Shown: piece by piece, positions 14,301-24,276 of the stretch
Position numbering within the stretch: the stretch's first letter is position 1
Layout: every line of letters starts with the position of its first letter
Assembly: GCA_002633005.1 (NCBI GenBank)
Contig: NMRA01000212.1
Span: 178,472-242,471 of the forward strand
Source of the DNA: Phoronis australis
Taxonomy: Eukaryota; Phoronida; Phoronidae
DNA length: 64,000 bases
Reading direction: 5' to 3'
Translations under genes and position numbers: made by a program
Notes under the pieces: generated by a model
The model's input: the letters and a program-made list of their open reading frames with translations, nothing else
Told to the model about the DNA's origin: nothing
The model's database searches: none

Positions 14301-15816
14301 GATAACTACATTGCCCGATGCGAGCAAGACCCAATTAAATGTAATTATCCGACCATAAACTGTATTAGACATCTCTGACTGTACATAATGGCGAATTTTC
14401 AAAATGCATCAACCACTAATTTTCGTTATAAACGAACACCACAGCGGTATTCAGTTGGAAAAAAAACAACCAAGTACAGTTTTCGATTTTTAAAAATCGA
14501 TGAACTAATAATTTAAAAACTATAGTCTTTGGGTATGCGTGATTGAAGATAAACTACAGCCAGTGCATATTGATATACTTGGTGGATATACAAACACTGA
14601 TCAGAGTTAACAACATCACATGGATTCATTTTCTAATATTCTTTCAATCTTGTTTAACCAGATTTTTGACCAGGAAACAGTTGTTGTGCCCACTTTTCAT
14701 TTTTTATTACTGACAAAGAGCTAGAATAGTTATATATAGTCAGTGCCACCAAAATTTTCCAGAGATTCCAAATCTTCAGTTTGGTTATCATCATATTTGC
14801 ACTTTTGTACATATTTCATGATTCGAGTTCTAATAAAGATTAAACTTTAATGACACGTGAAATGTTTAGTGTACCTGTAATGTGGTACGTTTAGGGATGG
14901 GCTCACAATGAACTTAACTAATTAAGCTTAGTTGGCGATCAAAATTACCACTGTTTAGGTACTTCAAGTTCAAAATTTAGATAAAAGTTATCAACCCGTT
15001 CCTGGTAAGAAAAAAAAACAAGTGGGCAGAAGCATTAAAAATGAAATAAAGAAAACCAATGAAACTTATCATTCCTTTGCGAAGTGGCCCTTTGTGAAGA
15101 TAAACACACGTTAACCTTTTCAGTCATTTTGTAATATTTATAATGTACCAAGTTAAAACTACTCTCCAGAGTTGCAGGCTATAACTCTGCAAATGTCAGA
15201 GAAAACCAACTAACAACAACCATTGTTGAGACACTAATGCTAGCAATAACCTTTCCAATTCATTAACTCAGATCTACTTCAATACAAAGGGCATACTGAA
15301 TAGTCATCCTAAATGTTGTCTGGTGCTTAGGGAATCAGAGCGGTCACCAGTGTATGCCGAATCTGACTTTCCTACAGTTGATTACATTTTTATGATGGGC
15401 TTTTTTGTTATTTTAACTTCGTCGCAAAACAGGGAGTTAAAACAATAAAAGGCTCGTGAATAATGAAGTCAACTTTAGGTCAATTAGGCATATTTGGCAG
15501 GCTTCAGGTCACTTTAAGCTGTGGCAAATCGGATTTCAACTGTAGGCTGAAATTGAGCATATGAGTTCAATTGGTCTACGAGGTTAGACCATGTAAGACC
15601 AGGTTAATGATATGGTGGATTACTTGGTCTACAACAGTAAGCACAAGTAGTAGTAGCACTAGTAGTAATTAGCAGTAGTAGTACTACTACTACTATATAA
15701 TTACTACTAGCCTACTACTACTACTACTACTATATAATTACTACTAGCCTACTACTACTACTACTATATAATTACTACTAGCCTACTACTACTACTACTA
15801 TATAATTACTACTAGC

Positions 15817-15866
<50 letters not shown>

Positions 15867-16574
15867 GCTGTATGTGAACTTGGAATCCTGCTTAACCTCA
15901 AGATTAAGCAGGAGTGTTGCGTGAACTTGGAATACGAGAAGCAACTTAACAAGTTCACTCAAATAATCATGTTCATGTTCATAAAAATTTGCACTGCACT
16001 AAATCAAGTTACATTTGAATAAAAGTGTCAGTTTTAACCAACCTTTTCAACTACGGGTGATCAGTTTCACCAAACAACAATCAATTTAGTCATTGATTCA
16101 CATATTCCTCCCTTTAAGCGACACAAGTTACGGTAAAGNTTACATTTTTATGATGGGCTTTTTTGTTATTTTAACTCCGTCGCAAAACAGGGAGTTAAAA
16201 CAATAAAAGGCTCGTGAAAAATGTAGTCAACTTTAGGTCAATTAGCCATATTTGGCAGGCTTCAGGTCACTTTAAGCTGTGGCAAATCGGATTTCAACTG
16301 TAGGCTGAAATTGAGCATATGAGTTCAATTGGTCTACGAGGTTAAACCATGTAAGACCAGGTTAATGATATGGTGGATTACTTGGTCTACAACAGTAAGC
16401 ACAAGTAGTAGTAGTACTAGTAGTAATTAGCAGTAGTAGTACTACTACTACTATATAATTACTACTAGCCTACTACTACTACTACTACTATATAATTACT
16501 ACTAGCCTACTACTACTACTACTATATAATTACTACTAGCCTACTACTACTACTACTATATAATTACTACTAGC

Positions 16575-16615
<41 letters not shown>

Positions 16616-17222
16616 GCTGCTGTATGTGAACTTGGAATCCTGCTTAACCTCAAGATTAAGCAGGAGTGTTGCGTGAACTTGGAATACGAGAAGCAACTTA
16701 ACAAGTTCACTCAAATAATCATGTTCATGTTCATAAAAATTTGCACTGCACTAAATCAAGTTACATTTGAATAAAATAGTGTCAGTTTTAACCAACCTTT
16801 TCAACTACGGGTGATCAGTTTCACCAAACAACAATCAATTTAGTCATTCACATATTCCTCCCTTTAAGCGACACAAGTTACGGTAAAGGAGAAAATGGTT
16901 GATCGCTAGGCCAATAATTACAAAAATTCTTTTCACCAAACAAAAATTTCACTTTTTTGACTTAGAAATATTCAATTCTAAGTTCACGCAACACTCACTT
17001 CCGCTTAATCTTGAGATTAAGCAGGATTCCAAGTTCACGCACAGCACCACTACTAGAAGTAGTAGTAATTAGCACTAGTAGTAGTAATAGTAGGCCTACT
17101 GACTAATATAGTAACAGTAGTTAGTAGTAGCAGTAATAGTAGAAGTAATAGTAGTAGTAGTAGTAGCTGTTGCAGTAATTCTTAGTTAGTTCACACCTGA
17201 AAATGAAGTACTCACTGTTCAT
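2223..17222 (-). CDS. MOK: MOK Ser/Thr kinase (MAPK/MAK/MRK overlapping kinase), 12 coding exons
   Basis: Coding exons in transcript order: 17216-17222, 12494-12608, 11244-11333, 10806-10876, 10499-10577, 9950-9998, 8821-8906, 6934-7026, 5876-5977, 4222-4398, 3510-3672, 2223-2483. All phases match and the total is 430 codons plus stop (human MOK is about 419 aa). Visible landmarks are the glycine loop GEGTFSEV (11-18), catalytic Lys33 in [14 protein letters not shown] (126-133), DFG (145-147), the activation-loop TEY (159-161), and RAPE followed by CLLTDGYY and MDIWS. The domain ends near PYFKELR (290), followed by a basic, Ser/Pro-rich tail. The family is a CMGC kinase linked to cilia; no substrate can be read from the sequence. 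The ATG lies in a 7-nt coding stub (M-N-K split codon) and aligns with the vertebrate start. Intron 2 has a GC donor. The kinase is intact; only the C-terminal end is uncertain. Confidence 0.95.
3761..4040. repeat. Minisatellite, about 28-30-bp unit, in a MOK intron
   Basis: Some nine imperfect copies of a unit like agtcacccaaggcagttc followed by atttgcagcc, between MOK exons 10 and 11. Several overlapping open frames in the array are artefacts of the repeat. Confidence 0.85.
4373..4808. repeat. Near-identical duplication, copy 1 (second copy 5156-5608)
   Basis: The block covers part of MOK exon 10 and the following intron. It recurs after the N at 5155 with scattered substitutions. Copy 1 runs into 347 bp of unrelated sequence (4809-5154: a G-run, then repeated ccacccgtaattttt-type segments) before the N. 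That segment may be an insertion present in one haplotype only. Confidence 0.8.
5156..5194 (-). pseudogene. Truncated second copy of MOK exon 10 start (assembly duplicate)
   Basis: The first 39 nt of MOK exon 10, with its acceptor and upstream intron, recur here and stop at the N at 5155. The surrounding 5156-5608 block matches 4373-4808 with few differences. This is not an alternative exon: it is cut in mid-exon by the N and has no donor. It is best read as an unmerged allele. Confidence 0.8.
9105..10000. repeat. About 50-bp minisatellite that includes the MOK HRD exon
   Basis: At least a dozen units share the core ggctagatatgtctatgga followed by atat, with tandem spacing near 50 bp. The array runs from about 9105 into MOK exon 6 (9950-9998). 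The exon strand ttttcaggct...ctatggaatatt matches unit 9287-9316 at 25 of 30 positions. Only the last copy is coding; the others carry stops in the corresponding frame. Confidence 0.8.
11540..12030. repeat. Minisatellite, about 75-80-bp unit, in a MOK intron
   Basis: About six imperfect units contain gagacagcaggattctct, acctgcttcaa, tgccatgacctg and gttcacagagaaa. It lies between MOK exons 2 and 3. The open frames on both strands here are repeat artefacts. Confidence 0.85.
12602..12853. repeat. About 42-bp minisatellite repeating the MOK exon 2 splice acceptor
   Basis: Six copies of a unit with ggtattctgtaacagtgaa then atagacttaaatacatg. On the minus strand each unit contains TTCACTGTTACAG|AATACC. 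The copy nearest the exon is the acceptor of MOK exon 2 (boundary 12608/12609), so intron 1 ends in a row of near-identical candidate acceptors. Confidence 0.88.
12947..13022 (-). repeat. tRNA-like sequence, probably SINE head or tRNA pseudogene
   Basis: The minus strand has a B-box-like GGTTCGATTCC, an anticodon-arm-like segment (TCTG...CAGA) and an A-box-like CGCAGTGCAATAGAA at suitable spacing. The acceptor and D stems pair poorly, and it lies inside MOK intron 1. A functional tRNA is unlikely; a tRNA-derived SINE or decayed tRNA fits better. Confidence 0.5.
13249..13292. repeat. (CA)n microsatellite
   Basis: An imperfect run of CA/CG dinucleotides in MOK intron 1. Confidence 0.9.
13300..15380. 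other. MOK intron 1, no recognised feature
   Basis: AT-rich intronic DNA. A plus-strand frame of 124 codons at 14004-14378 has no recognisable domain and no clear splice or poly(A) context. Confidence 0.5.
15382..16888. repeat. Direct duplication of about 750 bp around the N at 16139
   Basis: 15382-16138 and 16140-16888 are almost identical, including the internal (CTA)n tracts. Copy 1 ends exactly at the N and copy 2 begins just after it. This is the pattern expected of two overlapping contig ends that were not merged. Confidence 0.9.
16400..17170. repeat. Foldback element with (CTA)n/(TAG)n ends
   Basis: The arm at 16621-16684 recurs inverted at 16979-17043 with few mismatches, separated by about 295 bp. 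Each arm carries its own small palindrome (cctgctta...taagcagg). Outside the arms lie (CTA)n with ctatataattactactagc repeats on the left and (TAG)n on the right, so the whole unit is one large inverted repeat. It lies just downstream of MOK exon 1. The left half is repeated at 15645-15930 by the assembly duplication. Confidence 0.75.
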
Positions 17223-17299
17223 AATTGAGCTCATCATGCCATTGACGTTGGCCAGAATACGGGGTGAGTAGCCCCGCTCCGAAAATCATACACTGGCAC

Positions 17300-19300
17300 A
17301 TGAGAAAACTTAAAAAGGACGAGCATCGGGAGGTTCACTTCCACCTAACCGCGATACAGTCTAATCTCTCAGATTCCACGTACACTTCAAATGGCACATA
17401 ATGTAAATCGAGTACTGAAAAGTACTATACTTTATTGTGTCGTTTCCAAGCGGATGTTTCAGATCCCGAGCACCAACTTCAGGGCTCCGTTGTGATTGGT
17501 TGATAAGTCGCGAATGTCGAAGAAGAGATCCTACCGGGATTTTTTAAAACCATATAATAGATTACAATGAGTCATTGGCGACCGGCTCNTGAGTCAGCCT
17601 GCTTTGCAGTCGGTCTTTTAAAAACAAACCAAATGCCATTATTTAGGTTAGATTTTCACAATAACAGATAACGGTTAGGTTCAAATTTCCATGAGTATGT
17701 TTATATATAGACAATGTGGTTAACAGGCACTAAAAATATTAACCATGGGGGGCTCCGCTTCAGTGAAACAGAAAGTCCGATTAAACAAGACAAAAGTCCA
17801 CAAAAGTCACGGGAAGTCGGCGCGGATGCACGGTGCGTGGTGCATGGCCCTGAACCTAGGCCCCGTTTTTTTTAGTCAGTAAAAGGTCCGCATACCGAAA
17901 AATTCGAACCCCCCCCCTACATTTAGGCTGGGTGGGCGCATGAATCATCGAGCCCCTTTTGGCTCTAATGTTTTGTGCGCTTCTTGAAAGTTACTCATGC
18001 GTCTGCCGTTCAATAAACTGTGGACCAGGTAAAATAAAATTTGGAAAATGTCGTACTTCAGTTATCATGTCCCCATCTCCCGATGCACACCCTAATATTC
18101 TAGTTGGTCATCCTCCGCCGTTTTATCGAGATCTGGTGATCACTCTTAGCAATTGCATAACAACAGATTTACATTTTTAGTAGCCTACAGCACGTGTTGT
18201 TCTAGAGCTGCACCCAATACTATGTTGTAATTAAAGTGACAATAAAACCGCGTCAGGGTCGAACAAACTAAATTTTGGTTTAGATCNACTTATCGCTATA
18301 AAATTGCGGCAAGCCTCGGCTGAGTTCCTTACCGATACATGAGAATTGGTTTTTGGTCATGCAAAAATAACAGTTTGTTATTCCTCGAGGCAATGCTCGG
18401 TGAATTAGATGACACGTCATGACAAGAAGAGCTGTCAGTTTCTTCCAAACTCAGATATCACAGCTATTTTACGTAACTAAAAACAGCTTGCTTCCAATTT
18501 CATAACCGTCTAAACCACTTGTTGTGACAACCAGCTCTTCGCCAGTGATTCAAATGGGGTTTGAAAATTAGCACGGGGTACTTTACACTACTTCCTCGGC
18601 GACCGCCTCAATCTTTCATTCCAGAACTATACTGCGTCATCGGTTCCTTTAAAATCATGCATCTTTGACGTGATCTGACTTTCAATCGAAGCAGTCTGCT
18701 CGCCTCGTGTTTTTTTTTTCTTCTGCACTGGCCCTTCGAGTTTATGTCGCGTTCACGGATACACGTATGGCGTCGCTTGTTCAATAGCAAGTATAAATTC
18801 GTTATGCAGTGTGTCTGGTTGTGAATTGTCACGTACACGCAAACCTATCCAAATAGCTTGTCTTTTGAAAAAGGCAACGGAACTATCTTAACATTTCACT
18901 TCGAGATGTTTACACTGCTCCCACCGACATTGTAGAAAGTAGATTTCGCAAAAATGCGATCCCTTTTAATAGACACGTACATTTGCTTTTGCCGGGAAGG
19001 AAGTCAAGTGTTCACCAACGAATATGCCACTGTTCGGGTTTCAAAATTTTAAAATATTTTTTTGGCAAAAAGAAAAGAAAACGTGTCAAATAGATTTACT
19101 AAATAAGTAAGCATTCAAATAATAACATAACAATCGTTTTTCCCCCGTTTAGTACGATAAAGGTTCGAGGTTTTCATTCTGTTAACGGTTGTGTTCCAAA
19201 AATGCCCTTATATGTCAATAGAAGCCGAATTGTTAACTATGTGTGTGAAATCCGATTGTGACTCAAGCATATGAAGAAATTCAACATAGCCATGTGTTTT
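17300..19300. other. Intergenic region upstream of MOK
   Basis: Holds the presumed MOK promoter side, Ns at 17589 and 18287, and a C-run near 17915. No exon chain with matching phases was found on either strand. The Ns here show no visible flanking duplication. Confidence 0.5.
17495..17499 (-). promoter_or_regulatory. CCAAT box upstream of MOK
   Basis: The minus strand reads CAACCAATCACAACGG about 275 nt upstream of the MOK ATG. The core and its flanks resemble an NF-Y site. There is no obvious TATA box and the transcription start is not known. Confidence 0.35.
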
Positions 19301-19307
19301 TGCAGGG

Positions 19308-19566
19308 CTACATCCACCGTCAAAAAAATCGAGATGCCAAAAATGACCAAAAAGTGCGATATTTGACCATATTTTTTATCTAAGAACGCAAATCCACGAC
19401 TGTCCCGGTGCAATAAAAAGACTATCATCCAAATGTTCTTTCAACCTAAACTCCAGAAATTCAGGTTAAAATATATCATTACTAATCACAATTTTGACAA
19501 TTTCCAGTTGTCTGAAAGCTAGGTACCTGGATTTGCGTCAAAAATTCAAGACTCAACAAGCATGTG
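19308..19566. repeat. Dispersed repeat, copy 1 (copy 2 at 21094-21345)
   Basis: Starts ctacatccaccgtcaaaaa, contains gagatgccaaaaatgacca and ends aattcaagactcaacaag. The same landmarks occur in the same order at 21094-21345 with substantial divergence, so this is an old interspersed repeat rather than an assembly duplicate. Confidence 0.8.
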
Positions 19567-21093
19567 CTCTCAAGCAGACAAGAGCACAGGACAAATAAAT
19601 TTCTGGATTCAGTTTACTCAAAACAACATCAAGGAACTACTGAATACCGTTTGTGGCAATCCCTTCCCATTTAGTCCACAAAACTGCCGTCAAACCCGAC
19701 CCACCTCATTTTAATCATTTTGGGGGAGCTACAAGGGTCTGCACCGTGGTCTTAAACCATACATTGCAGAAAAGAGGGACAAAATCGTCATCTTGTTGTA
19801 AACCTCGCAGAATATCCTTCACCACTATAGCTGACTACCATCGTAAGAAAGAGACACGTTTCTTCAATTACTTTAGACAGTTTTAACTCAAGAAACTTTA
19901 TGTTTGAAACACAAAAATGACGTAGTCACATCACCATGCATAGTGTTGTCATGGGGATCGTCGTAACTTGCACAGACGTGTTATGTCAAAATTAAAATTG
20001 CAATTTCTCTATATTCATCGCAGTTACAAATATGCGACTCGAATTTTCTATAATCGGTGATGATTAAGCATTAAATGCGCAAAGTTGAACAGAATAGCAC
20101 GAATTTATCTCAGACAATACATTAACAGTTGTTCAGAGCTTTTCACAAGAAATACTTCGATTTTCCAGCGAGAATGTATTTGCATTATCTTTTGCTGTCG
20201 CAAAAATCTGCTTTGTCGTTGGTCCTCAACTTTCCTGGTTTGGAAGACGTCATAGTGAAGATAGATTTTATGGTATAGCATTCATTTATCACGCGTTTAG
20301 TCGCAAGCTTAGTATTTTGGTTCGGTACTATCTAATTTTGCAACGATTTCTTTGTGTTCAAGGCGTGGTACTTGTGGCGTCGAAAACAACAAATGTATAT
20401 TGGAAGTGAGATTTCATTGGTTGACACTGTGAACAGGGCTGTCATATATCACAGGAGAGAGCTTCTGATTCGTTATCCCTGCTGGTCTCGTGGCATAAAT
20501 AGTAACATAAATCCAATCACACGATTTTACAAATCTTCTTACAATTACACATTATTTTTAAAGAAAATAATTTCATAAAAAATAAATTTTAGATTTTGTT
20601 AAAGTCGGACAAAAATTCTACCACAATGCTGTGCCTGGCACTAGTGAAGCTTTTGAATATGTCAGAAAAATGCTAGTACTGTCACGTGTCTATACTGCAC
20701 GTCATTGCAAGCTTTGGAATGAGTTTTTGTTGTTATTGTTCGGTTGGGAAAATTCATGACAGTAAAGCAAATGTGCAAACTACGGAGTTCTTCGTTTCCT
20801 ATGTGACACAGGTGGCCAAAGGGGTTTACCATTAGTGCCCTTTTGATGTCCTTGGGGAATATTTAACGGCGTCTCCCTCGGATAGTTAAAGCTCATGAAC
20901 AGTTAATGTATTTTATTATTATTCAATCGTGCAATCGTAGATCATAGGCAATAGCTTCGAACTCCGATATTTTTATATGGAATTCCCTGAAGAGGCGTTA
21001 CTTTACGGATCACACTAGTTCGAGTGCCTGATTTTGACGTCACCACTGGTTTGGGCCAATGAAAGCCCTACAAAGCCATATCTTTTTACTTCG

Positions 21094-21345
21094 CTACGTC
21101 CACCGGGAAAATTTGAGATGCCAAAAATGACCAAGAAGGGCGATTTTAACCATAATTTCATCTAAAATTACAAATTCACGACAGCCCAGTGCAAGAAAGA
21201 AGACCGTCCATAACCGATAATCCGAATGCCCTTTCAATCTTACAGAAATTCAGGTCAAAATATGACATTCCCAACCCGATTTAAGTTTGTCTGAATGGTA
21301 CTTGTATTCGCGCCAGGAATTCAAGACTCAACAAGTACCTATGCT
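21094..21345. repeat. Dispersed repeat, copy 2
   Basis: Diverged copy of 19308-19566 in the same orientation. The shared landmarks are listed for copy 1. No coding capacity is visible. Confidence 0.8.
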
Positions 21346-22259
21346 CTGGAAACTGGCAGCACAAATTTCAGACAATCCTCGCAGAAGTCACCTGTTAATG
21401 CGTCACGTGAGTCCCTCTTGAGTCAGATAAAAGCCGATGATTCAGCTAAACTCGAAGTCGCTGCGTCACAGATTGGATGTTGGTTCTTCAGTGGTGGCAT
21501 GTGGTACAGTTGTGAAACTCGCCTAAACCGTAGGTCACACTTCTGCCATGGTTTTCGAGAGTTCGTAACTTGAGCTTTCAAATTTTGCTTTAAACCAACC
21601 TTGAAAGTTATCGAGGTCACAGAGAACTAGATGGGATTGTCTTTTCGGATATCTGTTAATAGTAGGCCAAAACCGGGTTTCCCGGTAACCTTTTCTGTGC
21701 TTCTAGGAATTAACAATTCGTTATTGCTTGAGACAAGACTTTACATATTTCACTTTGTTCGTCGAGCATGATTTCGAGCAACAACGAATTTTCAGTTTTT
21801 GCACGACCGAAAGATCAGTCTCATCTGAATAAGAAAAAATTTTATCAGTGCGGTAAGTGGTTCACAAGTGAGTTTCTTCTGGGAACGGGAGTTTGTTGTT
21901 GCTTAAATGTAAGTAAACTGAAAGCAACACACAATTCACTGAAATAACATACAAAAACTTGCAGGGGCCCACAGTTGAATCAGACGCGAAATTTCAGTAA
22001 CTTATCGAAAAATTACATGAAACGCGCGTCGTGCAATCAGTCAGTTTCCGAGTAGGCCGACTGAGAGTAGACACCGTGCGCGGGTTTATAAAACAGGAAC
22101 CTAAACAAGAATCATTGTCTACTCTTGTGAGGTGTGCGCCAACGCGTGAAATGTACGGGCTAAAATCTTTCGAAAAGCGGATTATTTTCAGTAGGCCCTA
22201 TAGGCCCATTTATATTTGAAAGTTTATGTCTCTGATAACAAGCAAGTCATTCATCAACA

Positions 22260-22890
22260 TGAATGAGCTTCAAATAGAAAGCTATTTACCAAATTTCATA
22301 AAAATCTGTCAAGGAACTTCTGAGAAACAAAGGAAAAATGATAATGCCCTAGGGGCCACAGCGTTCGTTGGATCAGCCTGAAAGTAGTCGTCACCTGTTG
22401 TTAGCTGCATATAAATACACTGACTTAATTATAAAGATCCTGCAGTGGGTTCAGTTAAGAAATACAGCTATGGGCGCAAAACAAAACTACCACTAGGAGG
22501 GGCCACAGTAGTCGACCGTCCTCTTCACATCAAGAACATACACGCCATTTTCAAAACCATCCTCAGAATGGTTTTGTTGATAGACTGGAAAACAGCAAAA
22601 ATGGCCACTAGGTGGCGCAAAATACCTCGATTCCATCCGAAACCGGGCGGATAGCGTCATCTCACCAATAGATGCCTATATTAAAAATTTATGAAAATCT
22701 GATGAAAACCTTTGAAGATACAGAGGTAAACGTAAAAACTAAAATTGCCACTAGTCGGTAGACCGGTAGTCAGATTCGTCCGGAAGTCTTCGTCGTCCGT
22801 TGCCAAATTTATATGAATATACTTGCTAAATGTATTAAAGATCCTGCAAATGGTTTAGGAGATACAGCCATGGGCGCAAATGTGAATTTA
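22260..22890. repeat. Degenerate two-copy repeat, period about 405 bp
   Basis: Paired landmarks are separated by about 405-408 bp: aatctgt/gatgaaa...gatacagagg segments near 22300 and 22700, and aaagatcctgca...atacagc/gccatgggcgcaaa near 22432 and 22840. No gene is recognisable. Confidence 0.55.
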
Positions 22891-23256
22891 GAAAATGCAA
22901 AACATTTTACAACTTTTAATGGTCTCTGCAAAAAACATTAAAAACAACAGAAAAGCTCGATCTCATCAATCCAAAGTACATGGGTGTGTGTTTTGCAAAA
23001 CTCTGATTTCATTATCAAGAAAGTGGACAATTTTCTTTTTCTATATACAATTCTCAAAAGGTAGGAATCTACAGAAATAGCAGGAAAAGTAGGACATATT
23101 TCAAAAATCAGTAAAACTAAAAGCTGTACGTTTTTCACAATGTCCAGAGTTAACTTGTGTTATTGGCTTAACAGTTCCAAACTTGCACTCCACAAGCTGT
23201 AAGTTTGATCCTATAGTGTAGACAACACAGAACAAGAGGTAACTGTAGTTCAGTCA

Positions 23257-23262
23257 TTTATT
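23257..23262 (-). promoter_or_regulatory. Candidate poly(A) signal of TMED10
   Basis: AATAAA on the minus strand about 1 kb beyond the TMED10 stop, which implies a 3'UTR of roughly 24276-23240. No other gene is visible in that interval. Confidence 0.45.
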
Positions 23263-24276
23263 TGTTTCAAAAGAAAACAAAACATACTGCACTTATTCCA
23301 ATAGGAGTGGCAGAACGAACTGCATAGCCTTATGTTATGAACACATGTAATTACTCTTACGAATATTTACAACTCTTAATATTCCTAGTGTCAGGAAAGT
23401 GAACTGTAACAAATCAAGGCTACAAAAAATTAAATAAGTTGAATATTACACAAAGTCATTAAGTTTTAAAATCTGTAACAAGATTCAGAATCCACACTGT
23501 TTGTCTATTTTGAAGAAATATGCACAGTACCAAATGAGAATAAAGTATGCGGACACTACTTCAAACAGTGTTTGGATAACTATTGTGTTACACAGTGTAA
23601 CAATTCACACCAATACCAAATGACAATTAATGATACTCCAAATATCCACTTTTGATAAGTGATACTGGTGGCAAAAGCATCAGCTCACCAGTAAGACATC
23701 AGAGCCATTCATGTTTCACTGCAATACATAAATTTCTGAAAACACGCTGAGGAAGCTCCTTCAAAAATATAAGTACGTCTTTTAGTTAAATTCAAGATTT
23801 CCTCATACTTAACTTGTGCTGCTAAATATACAGTGTTGTCAAATATTGACCCATTTTTCTCCATTAAAATGGAAATATAACAGTTTTAAACACTGGCAGG
23901 TGACCCTGGGTTCTACTTAACCAAAGACTTTCAATATTTAGCTCTACCAGTCGACCTTTCTTCGGGGTGAAAATTTGGAAATATCCAACACAGTTAGAAC
24001 AGAGATTAATACATCACAAACGCTTGATTACCCCACAGATGTCAAACTTTTAAACATTTTTCCTAAAATCAAACTTGAATGCAAAAAAGACGCATTGCAT
24101 ATACTCCACAGTTGCCATGGAATCCCACACATAACAAACATGTGAATATATACAACTATTAGGTTATCCGACAGAATGCAGTCACAGTAGAGTGTAACTG
24201 ACACTGGTACAGCCCATTTTGAAAAGAGTCAATCTCACATTTCACAGGCAACAAAAGATGGCAATTGCCAATCGTC

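Noticed and set aside
14004-14378. 124-codon plus-strand open frame
   Set aside because: No recognisable domain, lies in MOK intron 1, no partner exons or poly(A) signal.
15645-16620. CRISPR-like array
   Set aside because: The regular spacing is (CTA)n microsatellite with a ~31-bp higher-order unit in animal DNA; there are no distinct spacers.
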